Shown here in pieces: positions 43,303 through 52,461 of a stretch of 64,000 nt of DNA. Origin of the DNA: Bernardetiaceae bacterium (GTDB lineage: Bacteria > Bacteroidota > Bacteroidia > Cytophagales > Thermoflexibacteraceae); contig JANWVT010000008.1 in assembly GCA_025056255.1 (NCBI GenBank), positions 88,581-152,580 of the forward strand, in the 5' to 3' direction. The notes under the pieces were generated by a model, which made no database searches, was not told the origin of the DNA, and saw only the letters and a program-made list of their open reading frames with translations. Position numbers and translations under genes: made by a program. The stretch's first letter is position 1; the number at the start of each line of letters is the position of its first letter.

Positions 43303-44661
43303 ATGCAAGCCATTTCAGGATACTCTAAATTGAGCAAAGAACAAAAATTAGCATGGTTAGCCCATCAGGTAAGCGACAATCCGGAGGCATTTATAGAAGA
43401 AATGAAAAGCTATTGGCATGCCGACCGCGCCGTGCAAAAACTATTTGACGAGTTCAGCGAAAACACGCTAACCAACTTCTACATGCCTTTTGGCATTGTT
43501 CCTAATGTATTGCTCAATGGCGAGCTGTATGCTGTGCCAATGGTTATTGAGGAAAGTTCGGTAGTGGCGGCGGCTGCACAAAGCGCCAAGTTTTGGCTCA
43601 CACGCGGAGGGTTTAAAGCCAAAGTACTCAGCACGAAAAAAATCGGGCAGGTGCACTTTCTCTGGGAAGGCGATTTTTTGAAGCTAGACGTACTGTTCGA
43701 TGAATTAAAAGAAAAAATGCTGGACAACACCGCCTTAATTACTAAAAACATGCGGCAGCGTGGCGGTGGTATTCTGGATATAGAACTGGTCAACATGACC
43801 CACATAGAGCCACACTACTACCAGTTTAAAGCCACCTTTGAAACCTGTGACTCTATGGGCGCCAACTTTATTAACACTTGTTTGGAAGAGTTCGCCCGCA
43901 CCTTTAAACAGTGGGCGGCTGTACAGGAAGGCTTCACCGAAAAAGAACGCCAGCCCATGATTATCATGTCCATTCTTTCCAACTACACGCCCGAGTGTTT
44001 GGTACAAGCATGGGTAGAATGCCCAATAGCCGACTTGGGCAATTTTGAGGAAATGGATGCAGCCACTTTTGCCTTCAAATTTGAAAAAGCCCTCATGATT
44101 GCCAAAAATGATGTGTACCGCGCCACTACGCACAACAAAGGTATTTTTAACGGCATTGATGCAGTGGTTTTGGCAACTGGTAACGATTTTCGCGCCGTAG
44201 AAGCCTGTGGGCACGTTTATGCCGCCCGAGACGGCAAGTATCGCAGCCTAACAGACTGCTCCATAGAAGAAGGCATCTTCCGATTTTGGATTACAGTGCC
44301 TATGGCATTAGGAACAGTGGGCGGACTTACCAACCTGCACCCCCTTGTGCGCCGCGCTTTTGAAATTTTAGGGCATCCTAATGCTGCAAAGCTGATGCAA
44401 ATAGCTGCTACTATTGGACTGGCACAAAATTTTGCCGCTGTTAAGTCTTTGATTACCAGCGGTATACAGAAAGGACATATGAAAATGCACCTGATGAACA
44501 TTCTCAAACACTTCGATGCTACCGAATCTGAAACAGCCGCCGCAATAGAACATTTTAAACACCACGTAGTTTCATTTAGCGCTGTACGCGACTTGCTAGA
44601 CGGATGGCGCGAAGCAGCAGAAGCCAAACGCAACAGCGGTTCAGATGCCGCCTCAGTGTAA
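43303..44661 (+). CDS. mvaA: HMG-CoA reductase, class II type
   Basis: The start at 43303 (MQAISGYSKLS) is preferred to an upstream TTG. The 452-residue protein has the catalytic Glu in VIEESSVVAAAAQ (83-84), GGGILDIELVN, ETCDSMGANFINTCLE with the catalytic Asp, and an AVEACGHVYAAR region. The long helical C-terminus should carry the catalytic histidine. Class II enzymes reduce HMG-CoA to mevalonate in bacteria that use the mevalonate route. It lies 18 bp upstream of the GHMP kinase. Confidence 0.94.
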   Translation: MQAISGYSKLSKEQKLAWLAHQVSDNPEAFIEEMKSYWHADRAVQKLFDEFSENTLTNFYMPFGIVPNVLLNGELYAVPMVIEESSVVAAAAQSAKFWLTRGGFKAKVLSTKKIGQVHFLWEGDFLKLDVLFDELKEKMLDNTALITKNMRQRGGGILDIELVNMTHIEPHYYQFKATFETCDSMGANFINTCLEEFARTFKQWAAVQEGFTEKERQPMIIMSILSNYTPECLVQAWVECPIADLGNFEEMDAATFAFKFEKALMIAKNDVYRATTHNKGIFNGIDAVVLATGNDFRAVEACGHVYAARDGKYRSLTDCSIEEGIFRFWITVPMALGTVGGLTNLHPLVRRAFEILGHPNAAKLMQIAATIGLAQNFAAVKSLITSGIQKGHMKMHLMNILKHFDATESETAAAIEHFKHHVVSFSAVRDLLDGWREAAEAKRNSGSDAASV

Positions 44662-44679
44662 AAAACAAGATAGTCAGCT

Positions 44680-45660
44680 ATGCAACACTTCTATGGTAGC
44701 GGTAAGCTATTGCTCAGCGGCGAGTATTATGTGTTAGACGGGGCGCTTGCCCTAGCAATGCCTACTCGATTTGGACAAATCCTGAAAGTTACCTATCATG
44801 CCTCCGAGCATAAAGTACTGCACTGGAAAAGCTATGACAATGAAGGTAAACTATGGTTTGAAGCTAAATTCGATACAGAATCATTCGATTGCTTAGACCG
44901 ATTCATTTCACAAAAATCGCTTACGTTGCAAAAAATACTGCGCATGGCGCGTAGGCTAGCCAGTAATTTTCTCAAAGGACGCGAGTATGTGCTAGTAGAA
45001 ACCTATTTGGAGTTTCCGCGCCTATGGGGCTTAGGCAGTAGCAGTACCTTGATTCACAACGTGGCACAATGGGCGGAAGTAAACCCTTACGATTTGCTTT
45101 TTGGAACTATCGGTGGCTCAGGCTACGACGTGGCTTGTGCACAGGCAAAGGGTCCTATTTTGTACCAAAAATCGCCAGCAGGACCCCACCAGCACACCGT
45201 AGCCTTCGACCCTCCCTTTAAACAGCACTTGTATTTTGTTTATTTGGGGAAGAAGCAGTCGTCGGCAGCAGGAATTGAACACTATCGTTCATTGAAACAC
45301 AACAAAGCCGCCTTAGCAGAACAACTTAGCCACATTACACAAGCTTTTTTGCAAGCACAGACCTTGTCGGAATTTGATGCGCTCATAGCCAAACACGAGC
45401 AGCTCATTGCAGAAAGCCTATGCCTAACGCGTACCAAAGATTTATTCTTTCGCGACTATTGGGGCGAAATTAAATCCTTAGGCGCTTGGGGAGGCGACTT
45501 TGTACTTGCTACTAGCCAACGCAGCGAACAAGAAACCCGCCAATACTTTGCTGAAAAAGGTTTCAACGTAATTCTGACCTATACTGAAATGGTCAAGGCA
45601 TCTGAACAAGACAAAACAAATGCAGCAAGCGAACACAACCTTACCGCTGTCATCTGCTAA
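44680..45660 (+). CDS. GYDIA-family GHMP kinase, candidate phosphomevalonate kinase
   Basis: A 326-residue GHMP kinase starting GSGKLLLSGEYYVLDGALALAMPT. The ATP loop is LWGLGSSSTL and the family-naming motif is GGSGYDVACAQA. This Bacteroidota family sits beside HMG-CoA reductase in mevalonate clusters. Between mvaA, mvaD and mevalonate kinase the only missing enzyme is phosphomevalonate kinase, so this gene is the natural candidate; the family has not, to my knowledge, been firmly assigned. Its C-terminus is followed after a few bases by mvaD. Confidence 0.85.
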   Translation: MQHFYGSGKLLLSGEYYVLDGALALAMPTRFGQILKVTYHASEHKVLHWKSYDNEGKLWFEAKFDTESFDCLDRFISQKSLTLQKILRMARRLASNFLKGREYVLVETYLEFPRLWGLGSSSTLIHNVAQWAEVNPYDLLFGTIGGSGYDVACAQAKGPILYQKSPAGPHQHTVAFDPPFKQHLYFVYLGKKQSSAAGIEHYRSLKHNKAALAEQLSHITQAFLQAQTLSEFDALIAKHEQLIAESLCLTRTKDLFFRDYWGEIKSLGAWGGDFVLATSQRSEQETRQYFAEKGFNVILTYTEMVKASEQDKTNAASEHNLTAVIC

Positions 45661-45671
45661 ATTTGTGCTGT

Positions 45672-46754
45672 TTGTCTGACATTAAAAACGAAGTTACCTT
45701 GGTGCTACATCAGCCACAACAAGTTATCTATTGGCGTGTTCCTTCTAACATAGCTTTAATTAAATACTGGGGCAAGCATGGCGTACAACTGCCGCAAAAC
45801 CCTTCGTTGAGTTTTACCTTGCGGCAATCTTATACCGACATGCAACTGTTTTTTCGTCGTTCAGAAACAGGCGAGCGCATCCTTGATTTTTATTTTGAAG
45901 GAAAGCCTAATGAAAAATTTCGAGCAAAAATCATCCAATTTTTAGAAAGCCACCCGCAAGAGTTTGCTTTCACTGAAGGGTTGCACCTAACCATTCAATC
46001 TGTCAATTCTTTTCCACATTCTGCTGGTATTGCCTCTTCTGCTTCCAGCATGGGTGCGCTTGCCATGTGCCTCATCTCATTGGCGCAACAACAGGGTATC
46101 TATTGGCAAAGTCCTGATGAAAAGCTACAAAAAGCCTCTTACTGGGCACGTTTAGCTTCTGGGAGTGCTTGCCGCTCTGTGTATGGTGGCTATACGGTGT
46201 GGGGACAAACGCCAGAAGTAGCCAATAGTTCCGACCTGTATGCCACTCCTTTACACAATTCTCGCATTGATGCTGTTTTTACCTCTTTTTGCGATACCAT
46301 TCTGATTATCAGCCATGAAGAAAAGGCAGTTTCCAGCCGTGCAGGGCATGCACTTATGAATACACATCCGTTTGCCACTGCTCGCTACCAGCAAGCACGC
46401 CAAAACTTGCAACTACTACTAGGAGCACTTGCCAACGGCGACTTAGAATTGTTTATCCAAATAGTAGAAAACGAGGCGCTTACACTTCACGGCTTAATGA
46501 TGAATTCTCATCCGTCGTTTATACTGATGAAACCTGCTACACTTGCTGTTATTGAACAAGTGCGTGCATTTCGCCGTGCTACACATATTCCGCTTACTTT
46601 TACCTTAGATGCCGGTCCCAACGTACATTTGCTCTATCCGCAAACTTATCAAGCAGAAGTGCATGCATTCATTGCAGGGCAACTAGCAAGTTATTGTCAG
46701 GAAAATCGCTACATTCACGACGGCGTAGGTACAGGTCCTCAATTGTTGAACTAA
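45672..46754 (+). CDS. mvaD: Diphosphomevalonate decarboxylase
   Basis: No ATG exists between the in-frame stop at 45603 and the conserved N-terminus. The likely start is a TTG at 45672 (MSDIKNEV), or at 45663. The GHMP-fold enzyme shows SNIALIKYWGKHG, PSLSFTL, NSFPHSAGIASSASSMGALA, the SGSACRSVYGGY loop with the catalytic Ser/Arg and TLDAGPNVHLLY with the catalytic Asp. It makes IPP from mevalonate diphosphate with ATP. The gene lies 11 bp after the GYDIA kinase. Confidence 0.93.
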   Translation: MSDIKNEVTLVLHQPQQVIYWRVPSNIALIKYWGKHGVQLPQNPSLSFTLRQSYTDMQLFFRRSETGERILDFYFEGKPNEKFRAKIIQFLESHPQEFAFTEGLHLTIQSVNSFPHSAGIASSASSMGALAMCLISLAQQQGIYWQSPDEKLQKASYWARLASGSACRSVYGGYTVWGQTPEVANSSDLYATPLHNSRIDAVFTSFCDTILIISHEEKAVSSRAGHALMNTHPFATARYQQARQNLQLLLGALANGDLELFIQIVENEALTLHGLMMNSHPSFILMKPATLAVIEQVRAFRRATHIPLTFTLDAGPNVHLLYPQTYQAEVHAFIAGQLASYCQENRYIHDGVGTGPQLLN

Positions 46755-46769
46755 TTGCAGGCAATAATA

Positions 46770-47729
46770 ATGACTTACTATTCTAACTCCAACGCTCCTA
46801 TTTTTCACTCCAAAGTCCTGCTTTTCGGCGAATATAGTTTAATTTTAAACTCCATGGGGCTTGCTTTGCCCTACCCGCTGTTTCAGGGAAAGTTAGTGTT
46901 GAAGCATATTACCGACAGTTCCCGCCGAATAGACCAGTCCAACCGCGAGCTCAAAGCGTTTTGCGACTACATGAAACTGCGCAAGCGCCAACAAGCCCTC
47001 AGTTTCGACTTCGACATTCATTCTATGGAATTCGACGTGGCGCAAGGATTGTATTTTCAATCCAATATTCCACAAGGTTTTGGCGTAGGCAGTTCGGGAG
47101 CACTCACCGCTGCCCTATACGACCGCTATGTGTACGATAAGGTAGTGCACAACGGCTGTCCTACTAACGATGAAATTGTTTGCTTGAAAAAAATATTTTC
47201 CGAAATGGAATCTCATTTTCATGGTTCTAGCTCTGGTGTAGACCCCCTCATCTGCTATTTGAACCTGCCCTTGCTCATTCGCAGCAAAACCCAAATAGAA
47301 GCAGTGCAACTACCAACACCAGCTACTACTTGCGGCGGCATTTTTTTACTTAACACAGGCAGACCGCGCAAAACAGAACCCTTAGTGAACTTGTTCTTAG
47401 AAAAAATGCAAAATCCTGAGTTTGCCGAACTTTGTGCCCATGAACTGATACCTTACAACGAAAACTGTATTCATTATTTTTTAACAGGGCAAATCGAGCA
47501 ACTTATGCAAGAATTAGCAAAATTATCAGCATTTCAACTGAGGCACCTAACCCCCATGATTCCGCCCTTGTTTCGGCAAATTTGGCAGTTTGGCTTAGAC
47601 TCAGGACTGTACTACCTCAAACTATGCGGCGCGGGCGGAGGCGGATTCATCCTCGGCTTTACTCAGGATTTTGGTACAGCACGCATGCACTTGGAAGACT
47701 ACCAGTCGCGCATCGCTTACCGACTGTAA
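46770..47729 (+). CDS. mvk: Mevalonate kinase
   Basis: The start at the ATG at 46770 (MTYYSNSNAP) gives 319 residues. HSKVLLFGEYSLI opens the GHMP fold; the ATP loop is PQGFGVGSSGALTAALYD; HGSSSGVDPLICYL carries the catalytic Asp; LKLCGAGGGGFILGF is the C-terminal motif 3. It phosphorylates mevalonate at the 5-hydroxyl. It follows mvaD by 15 bp. The FGEYSLI and SSGVD motifs favour mevalonate kinase over the other GHMP members of this cluster. Confidence 0.9.
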   Translation: MTYYSNSNAPIFHSKVLLFGEYSLILNSMGLALPYPLFQGKLVLKHITDSSRRIDQSNRELKAFCDYMKLRKRQQALSFDFDIHSMEFDVAQGLYFQSNIPQGFGVGSSGALTAALYDRYVYDKVVHNGCPTNDEIVCLKKIFSEMESHFHGSSSGVDPLICYLNLPLLIRSKTQIEAVQLPTPATTCGGIFLLNTGRPRKTEPLVNLFLEKMQNPEFAELCAHELIPYNENCIHYFLTGQIEQLMQELAKLSAFQLRHLTPMIPPLFRQIWQFGLDSGLYYLKLCGAGGGGFILGFTQDFGTARMHLEDYQSRIAYRL

Positions 47730-47746
47730 ACTTAAACATCAATCTT

Positions 47747-48607
47747 ATGAAAAAAATATTGTTTTTGCTTATTGTTTCTCCGCTGATAGCCATGCAAGAC
47801 AATCCTGCCTATGTGCTTTACGACCGCAACGGCAAAACAGCTAAATACAGCGAGCTATTAGCCGCTGCTCAAAAAGCCGATGTCATATTTTTTGGAGAGA
47901 GCCACAACAATCCTATTTGCCATTGGTTGCAACTGCGCCTGACCAAAGACCTCTACAAAGCCGTTGGGAACAGGCTCATATTAGCAGCCGAAATGTTTGA
48001 AACAGACGACCAATTGGTGCTCAACGAATACCTCAGCGGCTTAATTAAAGAAAGCAATTTTGAAAAAGAAGCTAAAATTTGGAACAACTATGCTACCGAC
48101 TACAAACCGTTAGTCAACTTTGCTAAGCAAAACCGCCTACCTTTTGTAGCCAGTAACATTCCCCGACGCTATGCTGCTATGGTAGCTGCGCAGGGTATCA
48201 CTAGCCTTGAAAAACTGGATGCAGAAGCCAAAAAAATGTTGCCACCGCTGCCCATACCCATAGACCGCGAACTACCCGGCTACAAAAATATGCTCAGCAT
48301 GATGGCAGGGCACAGCAGCCTAGTAGGCGAAAACATGGTAGCTGCACAAGCTTCTAAAGATGCTACCATGGGCTACCAAATTGCCCGTGCATGGGAGCAA
48401 GGCAAAGTGATTATTCACTTCAACGGGTCTTATCATTCTGACAATTTTGAAGGCATTATTTGGTACCTGAATCATTACAAACCCGGGCTTAACATTGTGA
48501 GCATCAGCGTATCTGAACAAGACGATGTTACCCAGTTGTCAAAAGAATCGCTCAACAAGGCGCATTTTATTGTTGCAGTTCCTTCCGATATGACCAAAAC
48601 GTATTAA
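47747..48607 (+). CDS. ChaN-family (haem-binding-protein-like) exported protein
   Basis: The start at 47747 (MKKILFLLIV) creates a signal peptide; the longer frame reaches far into the kinase gene. The 286-residue protein matches ChaN: VIFFGESHNNPICHWLQ, LAAEMFETDDQLVLNEYL, VASNIPRRYAAMVAAQG and HFNGSYHSDNFEG. ChaN-like proteins bind haem or are linked to iron uptake; their catalytic relatives are EreA/TraB-like. It follows mevalonate kinase by 17 bp and may be the last gene of the cluster, with no obvious isoprenoid role. Confidence 0.85.
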   Translation: MKKILFLLIVSPLIAMQDNPAYVLYDRNGKTAKYSELLAAAQKADVIFFGESHNNPICHWLQLRLTKDLYKAVGNRLILAAEMFETDDQLVLNEYLSGLIKESNFEKEAKIWNNYATDYKPLVNFAKQNRLPFVASNIPRRYAAMVAAQGITSLEKLDAEAKKMLPPLPIPIDRELPGYKNMLSMMAGHSSLVGENMVAAQASKDATMGYQIARAWEQGKVIIHFNGSYHSDNFEGIIWYLNHYKPGLNIVSISVSEQDDVTQLSKESLNKAHFIVAVPSDMTKTY

Positions 48608-48727
48608 CACCAACATATTGCCAAATAATTTGCCATTGCAATCAGGACTTTACACAAAAGCACCTGTTATTGCTGAAAATCGTTTTAACTTCGAGCACTC
48701 AAAATTTAGTTAACTTACTCAACTCGC

Positions 48728-50563
48728 ATGTGTGGAATTGTTGCTTACGTAGGCTCTCGGCAGGCTTACCCTATTATATTGAAAGGATTGAAGCGTTTGG
48801 AATATCGCGGCTACGACAGTGCTGGTATTGCTATTATAGATTCGCAACTCAAAGTGTACAAGCGCAAGGGCAGAGTAGCAGAATTGGAGGAAAGCCTTAC
48901 GGGCTTGTCTCTCAGCGCGCACATTGGCATCGGCCACACCCGCTGGGCAACACATGGCGAGCCCAGCGACCGAAATGCGCACCCACATGTTTCGCAAAGT
49001 GGCAAATTAGCCATGATTCACAACGGCATCATTGAAAACTATGCGCTTATTAAGCAAGAGCTGCTTAACAAGGGCTATCGCTTCCAAAGCGATACCGACA
49101 CAGAAGTGTTGCTGAACTTCATTGACGATATACGCGAACAAAACCGCTGCTCGTTAGAAGAAGCTGTGCGCATTGCCCTAAAACGCATAGTAGGCGCATA
49201 TGTGATTGTGTTGTTAGACGTAGAAAATCCTGATACGCTAATTGCGGCACGGAAAGGAAGCCCGCTAGTAATTGGGATAGGTAAGCAGGAGCATTTTTTA
49301 GCCTCCGATGCTTCGCCTATTTTGGAATACACCAAAGAGGTAGTCTATGTAAACGATTATCAGGTTGCTATTGTAAAACCAGACGAGCTGATTCTCAAAA
49401 ACTTGGGCAATGAGCGACAAACGCCTTTCATTACCAAGTTAGACATGGATTTGGCAGCTATTGAAAAGGGCGGCTATGAACATTTTATGCTCAAAGAAAT
49501 TTTTGAGCAGCCTACTACTGTTTTTGATTGCTTGCGCGGGCGATTGGACGCACATCAAGGGCTAATTACGCTCAGTGGCATAGAGCAACATTTGCCCATA
49601 TTAACACAAGCTAAGCGAATTATTATTGTTGCTTGTGGCACCAGTTGGCATGCGGGCTTAGTAGGTGAATACCTGATTGAAGAGCTGTGCCGTATGCCAG
49701 TAGAAGTAGAGTATGCTTCTGAGTTTCGCTATCGCAATCCAATCGTAGGGGCAAACGATGTGATTTTGGCAATTAGCCAAAGTGGCGAAACGGCTGATAC
49801 ACTGGTAGCCATTGAGCGGGCTAAGCAAAACGGTGCGTTCATTTACGGGATTGTAAACGTAGTAGGTAGTTCTATTGCAAGGGTTTCGCATACAGGGACC
49901 TACACACATGCCGGTCCGGAGATAGGGGTAGCCTCCACAAAGGCTTTTACCGCTCAACTGACCGTGCTCACTTTGTTTGCTCTGCGATTAGCAGCTGCCA
50001 AAGGAACGATTAGTCGTGAGCGTTTTCTTGCCCTTTGCAACGAACTTGCCACTATTCCCGACAAAATTGCACACATATTAAACGATGCCGCCACAGTAGA
50101 AGCAGTGGCGAAGCGTTACACAGACGCGCGCGATTTTTTATACCTAGGTCGAGGCAACAACTTCCCCATTGCCTTAGAAGGCGCACTAAAGCTAAAAGAA
50201 ATCAGCTACATCCATGCCGAAGGATACCCCGCCGGTGAAATGAAACACGGTCCTATTGCATTAGTAGACGATACGCTACCTGTTGTGTTTATTGCTACCA
50301 AAGATGCTGTTCATGAAAAGGTAGTGAGCAATATGCAGGAGATTAGGGCGAGAAAAGGAAAGGTAATTGCCATTATTACCGAGGGCGATGAGTTTACAGC
50401 TCAGCTTTGCGAAGCACATATCAGCATTCCTGAAACAGATGCCTTGCTCACACCGTTGCTTTCAGTTATTCCCTTGCAACTGATGGCATATTACATTGGA
50501 GTTGCCAAAGGTCTGGATGTAGACAAACCTCGCAATCTTGCCAAATCAGTAACAGTAGAGTAA
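48728..50563 (+). CDS. glmS: Glutamine-fructose-6-phosphate aminotransferase (isomerising)
   Basis: A 611-residue enzyme. The N-terminal nucleophile Cys2 is in MCGIVAYVGSRQAYP, followed by the glutaminase motifs GIGHTRWATHGEPSD and HNGIIENY. Two SIS domains (about 290-430 and 460-600) contain CGTSWHAGL, SQSGETADTL, STKAFTAQL and the terminal KPRNLAKSVTVE-type end (here DKPRNLAKSVTVE). It makes glucosamine-6-phosphate for cell-wall and lipopolysaccharide synthesis. No glmS ribozyme is seen in the 120-bp upstream gap. Confidence 0.97.
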   Translation: MCGIVAYVGSRQAYPIILKGLKRLEYRGYDSAGIAIIDSQLKVYKRKGRVAELEESLTGLSLSAHIGIGHTRWATHGEPSDRNAHPHVSQSGKLAMIHNGIIENYALIKQELLNKGYRFQSDTDTEVLLNFIDDIREQNRCSLEEAVRIALKRIVGAYVIVLLDVENPDTLIAARKGSPLVIGIGKQEHFLASDASPILEYTKEVVYVNDYQVAIVKPDELILKNLGNERQTPFITKLDMDLAAIEKGGYEHFMLKEIFEQPTTVFDCLRGRLDAHQGLITLSGIEQHLPILTQAKRIIIVACGTSWHAGLVGEYLIEELCRMPVEVEYASEFRYRNPIVGANDVILAISQSGETADTLVAIERAKQNGAFIYGIVNVVGSSIARVSHTGTYTHAGPEIGVASTKAFTAQLTVLTLFALRLAAAKGTISRERFLALCNELATIPDKIAHILNDAATVEAVAKRYTDARDFLYLGRGNNFPIALEGALKLKEISYIHAEGYPAGEMKHGPIALVDDTLPVVFIATKDAVHEKVVSNMQEIRARKGKVIAIITEGDEFTAQLCEAHISIPETDALLTPLLSVIPLQLMAYYIGVAKGLDVDKPRNLAKSVTVE

Positions 50564-50993
50564 AAATAGGAACGCTATATGTTGCCGCTCTGCTAATAAA
50601 TCATGCGAGTTGCTCCCTTAAGTAAAGGTGAGCAACAACGCAGACTTGTATTTTGCTCTTTATGAGTTGTTGCTTATAAGGACACAAACAACGGCGATGC
50701 CCCCCTGTGCCGTAGGGCGTGTGTCTTCACACTTCTCACGAAAAATGAAAATATTAACGGGATGTGATTTTGTACCGTCGCCTCACAATTTGATGATGTT
50801 GCATTAGCGAATACTTTGTTGTGGTTTGTGTTCTTACCAACAATCCTGTTGCCAGCAAGGGCATGCGCTACACTGTGGCAAGGTTGTTTTCAGCTACTCA
50901 TCAAATCCTGTTCATTTTGCCATCCTGTCTGAGGTAGTGATGTAGATTTTTTATCCATCATTTTTGCTTCTGTAAACATGCTCGAAGCGAGCA
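50564..50993. other. Intergenic region with an imperfect palindrome and repeat copy 2
   Basis: No gene is visible. Bases 50678-50727 form an imperfect palindrome (AAGGACACA against TGTGTCTT outside, ACGGC against GCCGT inside), and 50903-50930 is the inverted second copy of the dispersed repeat. Both look like small intergenic elements without coding function. Confidence 0.45.
50903..50930 (-). repeat. Dispersed intergenic repeat, copy 2
   Basis: The reverse complement of these 28 bases equals 5921-5948 at 26 positions. Confidence 0.5.
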
Positions 50994-51857
50994 TTACTGT
51001 ACAGGCTCCACCACAAAACCTTTGCTTCGCAGCAAGGCAATCAGTCCATTAGGACCGCCCAAATGCCCAGCTCCCACCGCATAAAAAATAGCTTTTTGGC
51101 TGCTCCAACTGACAATTTTATCTACCCAAGAGCGGTTGCGATTGGTGAGTAACTCATCTTCGAACTGTTGGGTTGCAAACGAGGATTTTTTGAAGCGTTC
51201 GTACAGGGCATTAATGTTCTGTTGTTTGTAGTCCTGTACGAGTGCTTGCATTTCTTTTGTTTGTTCTTCTTGCTTATTTAGCATTTCCATTAGCATTTGC
51301 GTCTGTTGTTCCAGTGGAACAGCATCAAATACCTTCAATTGGTCAGCAACCGTTTCTATTCCAATTATTTGCTTGTTTTGTTTTTTGGCTATTTCCATCA
51401 GTTTTAGCTCATAAGAAGCCGTTGTATTGCAATTCATAAGTTGAGGATATAGCAAAGAAGCCAGTGCAATGGGTTTCATAAACCCTAAGAAGCTCAAATC
51501 CATGTGGACTGCTTCGAGTAAAAAACGGTTCAGGCGCTCATAGTCGGAAGCTGAAAGCAAGTTTTTCAGGTGATTGCCTTGTGGCATCATCATGCCTTTT
51601 TGCAACTCTAAAAGTAACAGAGGATCGTCCATTTTCAGCTCGAGAGCAAGTTGTTCGCTTTCGGCAAGCGCTTTTTCGGCGGCTGGGGGAAGGAAAAAGT
51701 CATTGTTGCAAATGGCGTGGATGGTGCCAAATAAATAAGAACTTTTGCTTAGTCCGTTTCCCGAGATGCGCCAAATTAATGAGGGTTCGTATGCTTGCGA
51801 ATACACTAGGGGCTGCATCCACCCGACAAACAGCCATATGGATACCAGCTTGCGCAT
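50994..51857 (-). CDS. TraB/GumN-family exported protein
   Basis: A 287-residue protein with a signal peptide ending LVYSQ. TraB/GumN features are SSYLFGTIHAICNNDF at the start, LALELKMDD, and the end NRSWVDKIV..FYAVGAGHLGGPNGLIALLRSKGF. The fold carries GTIH and GAGHLxG catalytic-like segments related to metalloproteases such as Tiki, but bacterial substrates are unknown. It starts 1 bp after the TlpA-like gene and ends the operon. Confidence 0.88.
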   Translation of the reverse strand: MRKLVSIWLFVGWMQPLVYSQAYEPSLIWRISGNGLSKSSYLFGTIHAICNNDFFLPPAAEKALAESEQLALELKMDDPLLLLELQKGMMMPQGNHLKNLLSASDYERLNRFLLEAVHMDLSFLGFMKPIALASLLYPQLMNCNTTASYELKLMEIAKKQNKQIIGIETVADQLKVFDAVPLEQQTQMLMEMLNKQEEQTKEMQALVQDYKQQNINALYERFKKSSFATQQFEDELLTNRNRSWVDKIVSWSSQKAIFYAVGAGHLGGPNGLIALLRSKGFVVEPVQ

Positions 51858-51858
51858 A

Positions 51859-52416
51859 TCAGCTTTTGGTTAATAATTTTTCGATATCTTTAATTAAAGC
51901 CTCTTTGCTACTAGGTCGTTTGGCATTGTCATCTACCACTTTGCCGTTTTTGTCAATCAGCATATAGCGAGGAATACCTGTTACCTGAAAGCGGTTGTAA
52001 AAAGCTTGTTTTTGTTCGTCTGTGGGCAAGATGTGATAACCGGGCATGGCGAACTTTTCTACTGCTTTTCGCCAAGCATTTTCACTGTCATCAAAAGAAA
52101 TGTAAAGAAAAACAACATCTTTTCCTGCCAACTGTTGATGAATTTCTTTGGAATAAGGAAATTGCTGCCGGCAAGGTCCGCACCACGATGCCCAAAAATC
52201 TACATAGACTACTTTTCCTTTGAATTCACCAATCAGTTCATCAAAAGTTTTGGGTTTACCAGTGACATTTAAGGGGTTGATAAACTTGATGTCATCTGAG
52301 AAAGTAGCAACAGGTTGCTGACTTTCCGATGGATTCTGGTAAGCATTTGTTTCAGCGGGTTCACAGGCGCTTAGCCACATTGCGCCAAACAAAACGATTA
52401 AGTGTTTGCTAAACAT
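51859..52416 (-). CDS. TlpA/ResA-like thioredoxin-fold lipoprotein
   Basis: The start at 52416 (MFSKHLIVLF) gives a lipoprotein signal with lipobox LSAC, so the protein is anchored in the periplasm. The thioredoxin fold has the redox motif WCGPC within YVDFWASWCGPCRQQFP and the cis-Pro segment VTGIPRYMLID. Such proteins reduce disulfides for cytochrome maturation or metal-site loading. The first 12 residues of the longer frame are not needed. It is followed after 1 bp by TraB/GumN. Confidence 0.9.
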   Translation of the reverse strand: MFSKHLIVLFGAMWLSACEPAETNAYQNPSESQQPVATFSDDIKFINPLNVTGKPKTFDELIGEFKGKVVYVDFWASWCGPCRQQFPYSKEIHQQLAGKDVVFLYISFDDSENAWRKAVEKFAMPGYHILPTDEQKQAFYNRFQVTGIPRYMLIDKNGKVVDDNAKRPSSKEALIKDIEKLLTKS

Positions 52417-52461
52417 AACTTCAAGGAATTTTAGGTGTAAAACGTATTTCAATCCGATGTG

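Noticed and set aside
47582..47746. N-terminal extension of the ChaN-like protein
   Set aside because: The extension is read out of frame through the mevalonate kinase gene and has Arg-rich nonsense composition; the ATG at 47747 opens a signal peptide.
48608..48727. glmS ribozyme upstream of glmS
   Set aside because: The gap is short, and I see none of the conserved pseudoknot core; this regulation is not typical of Bacteroidota.
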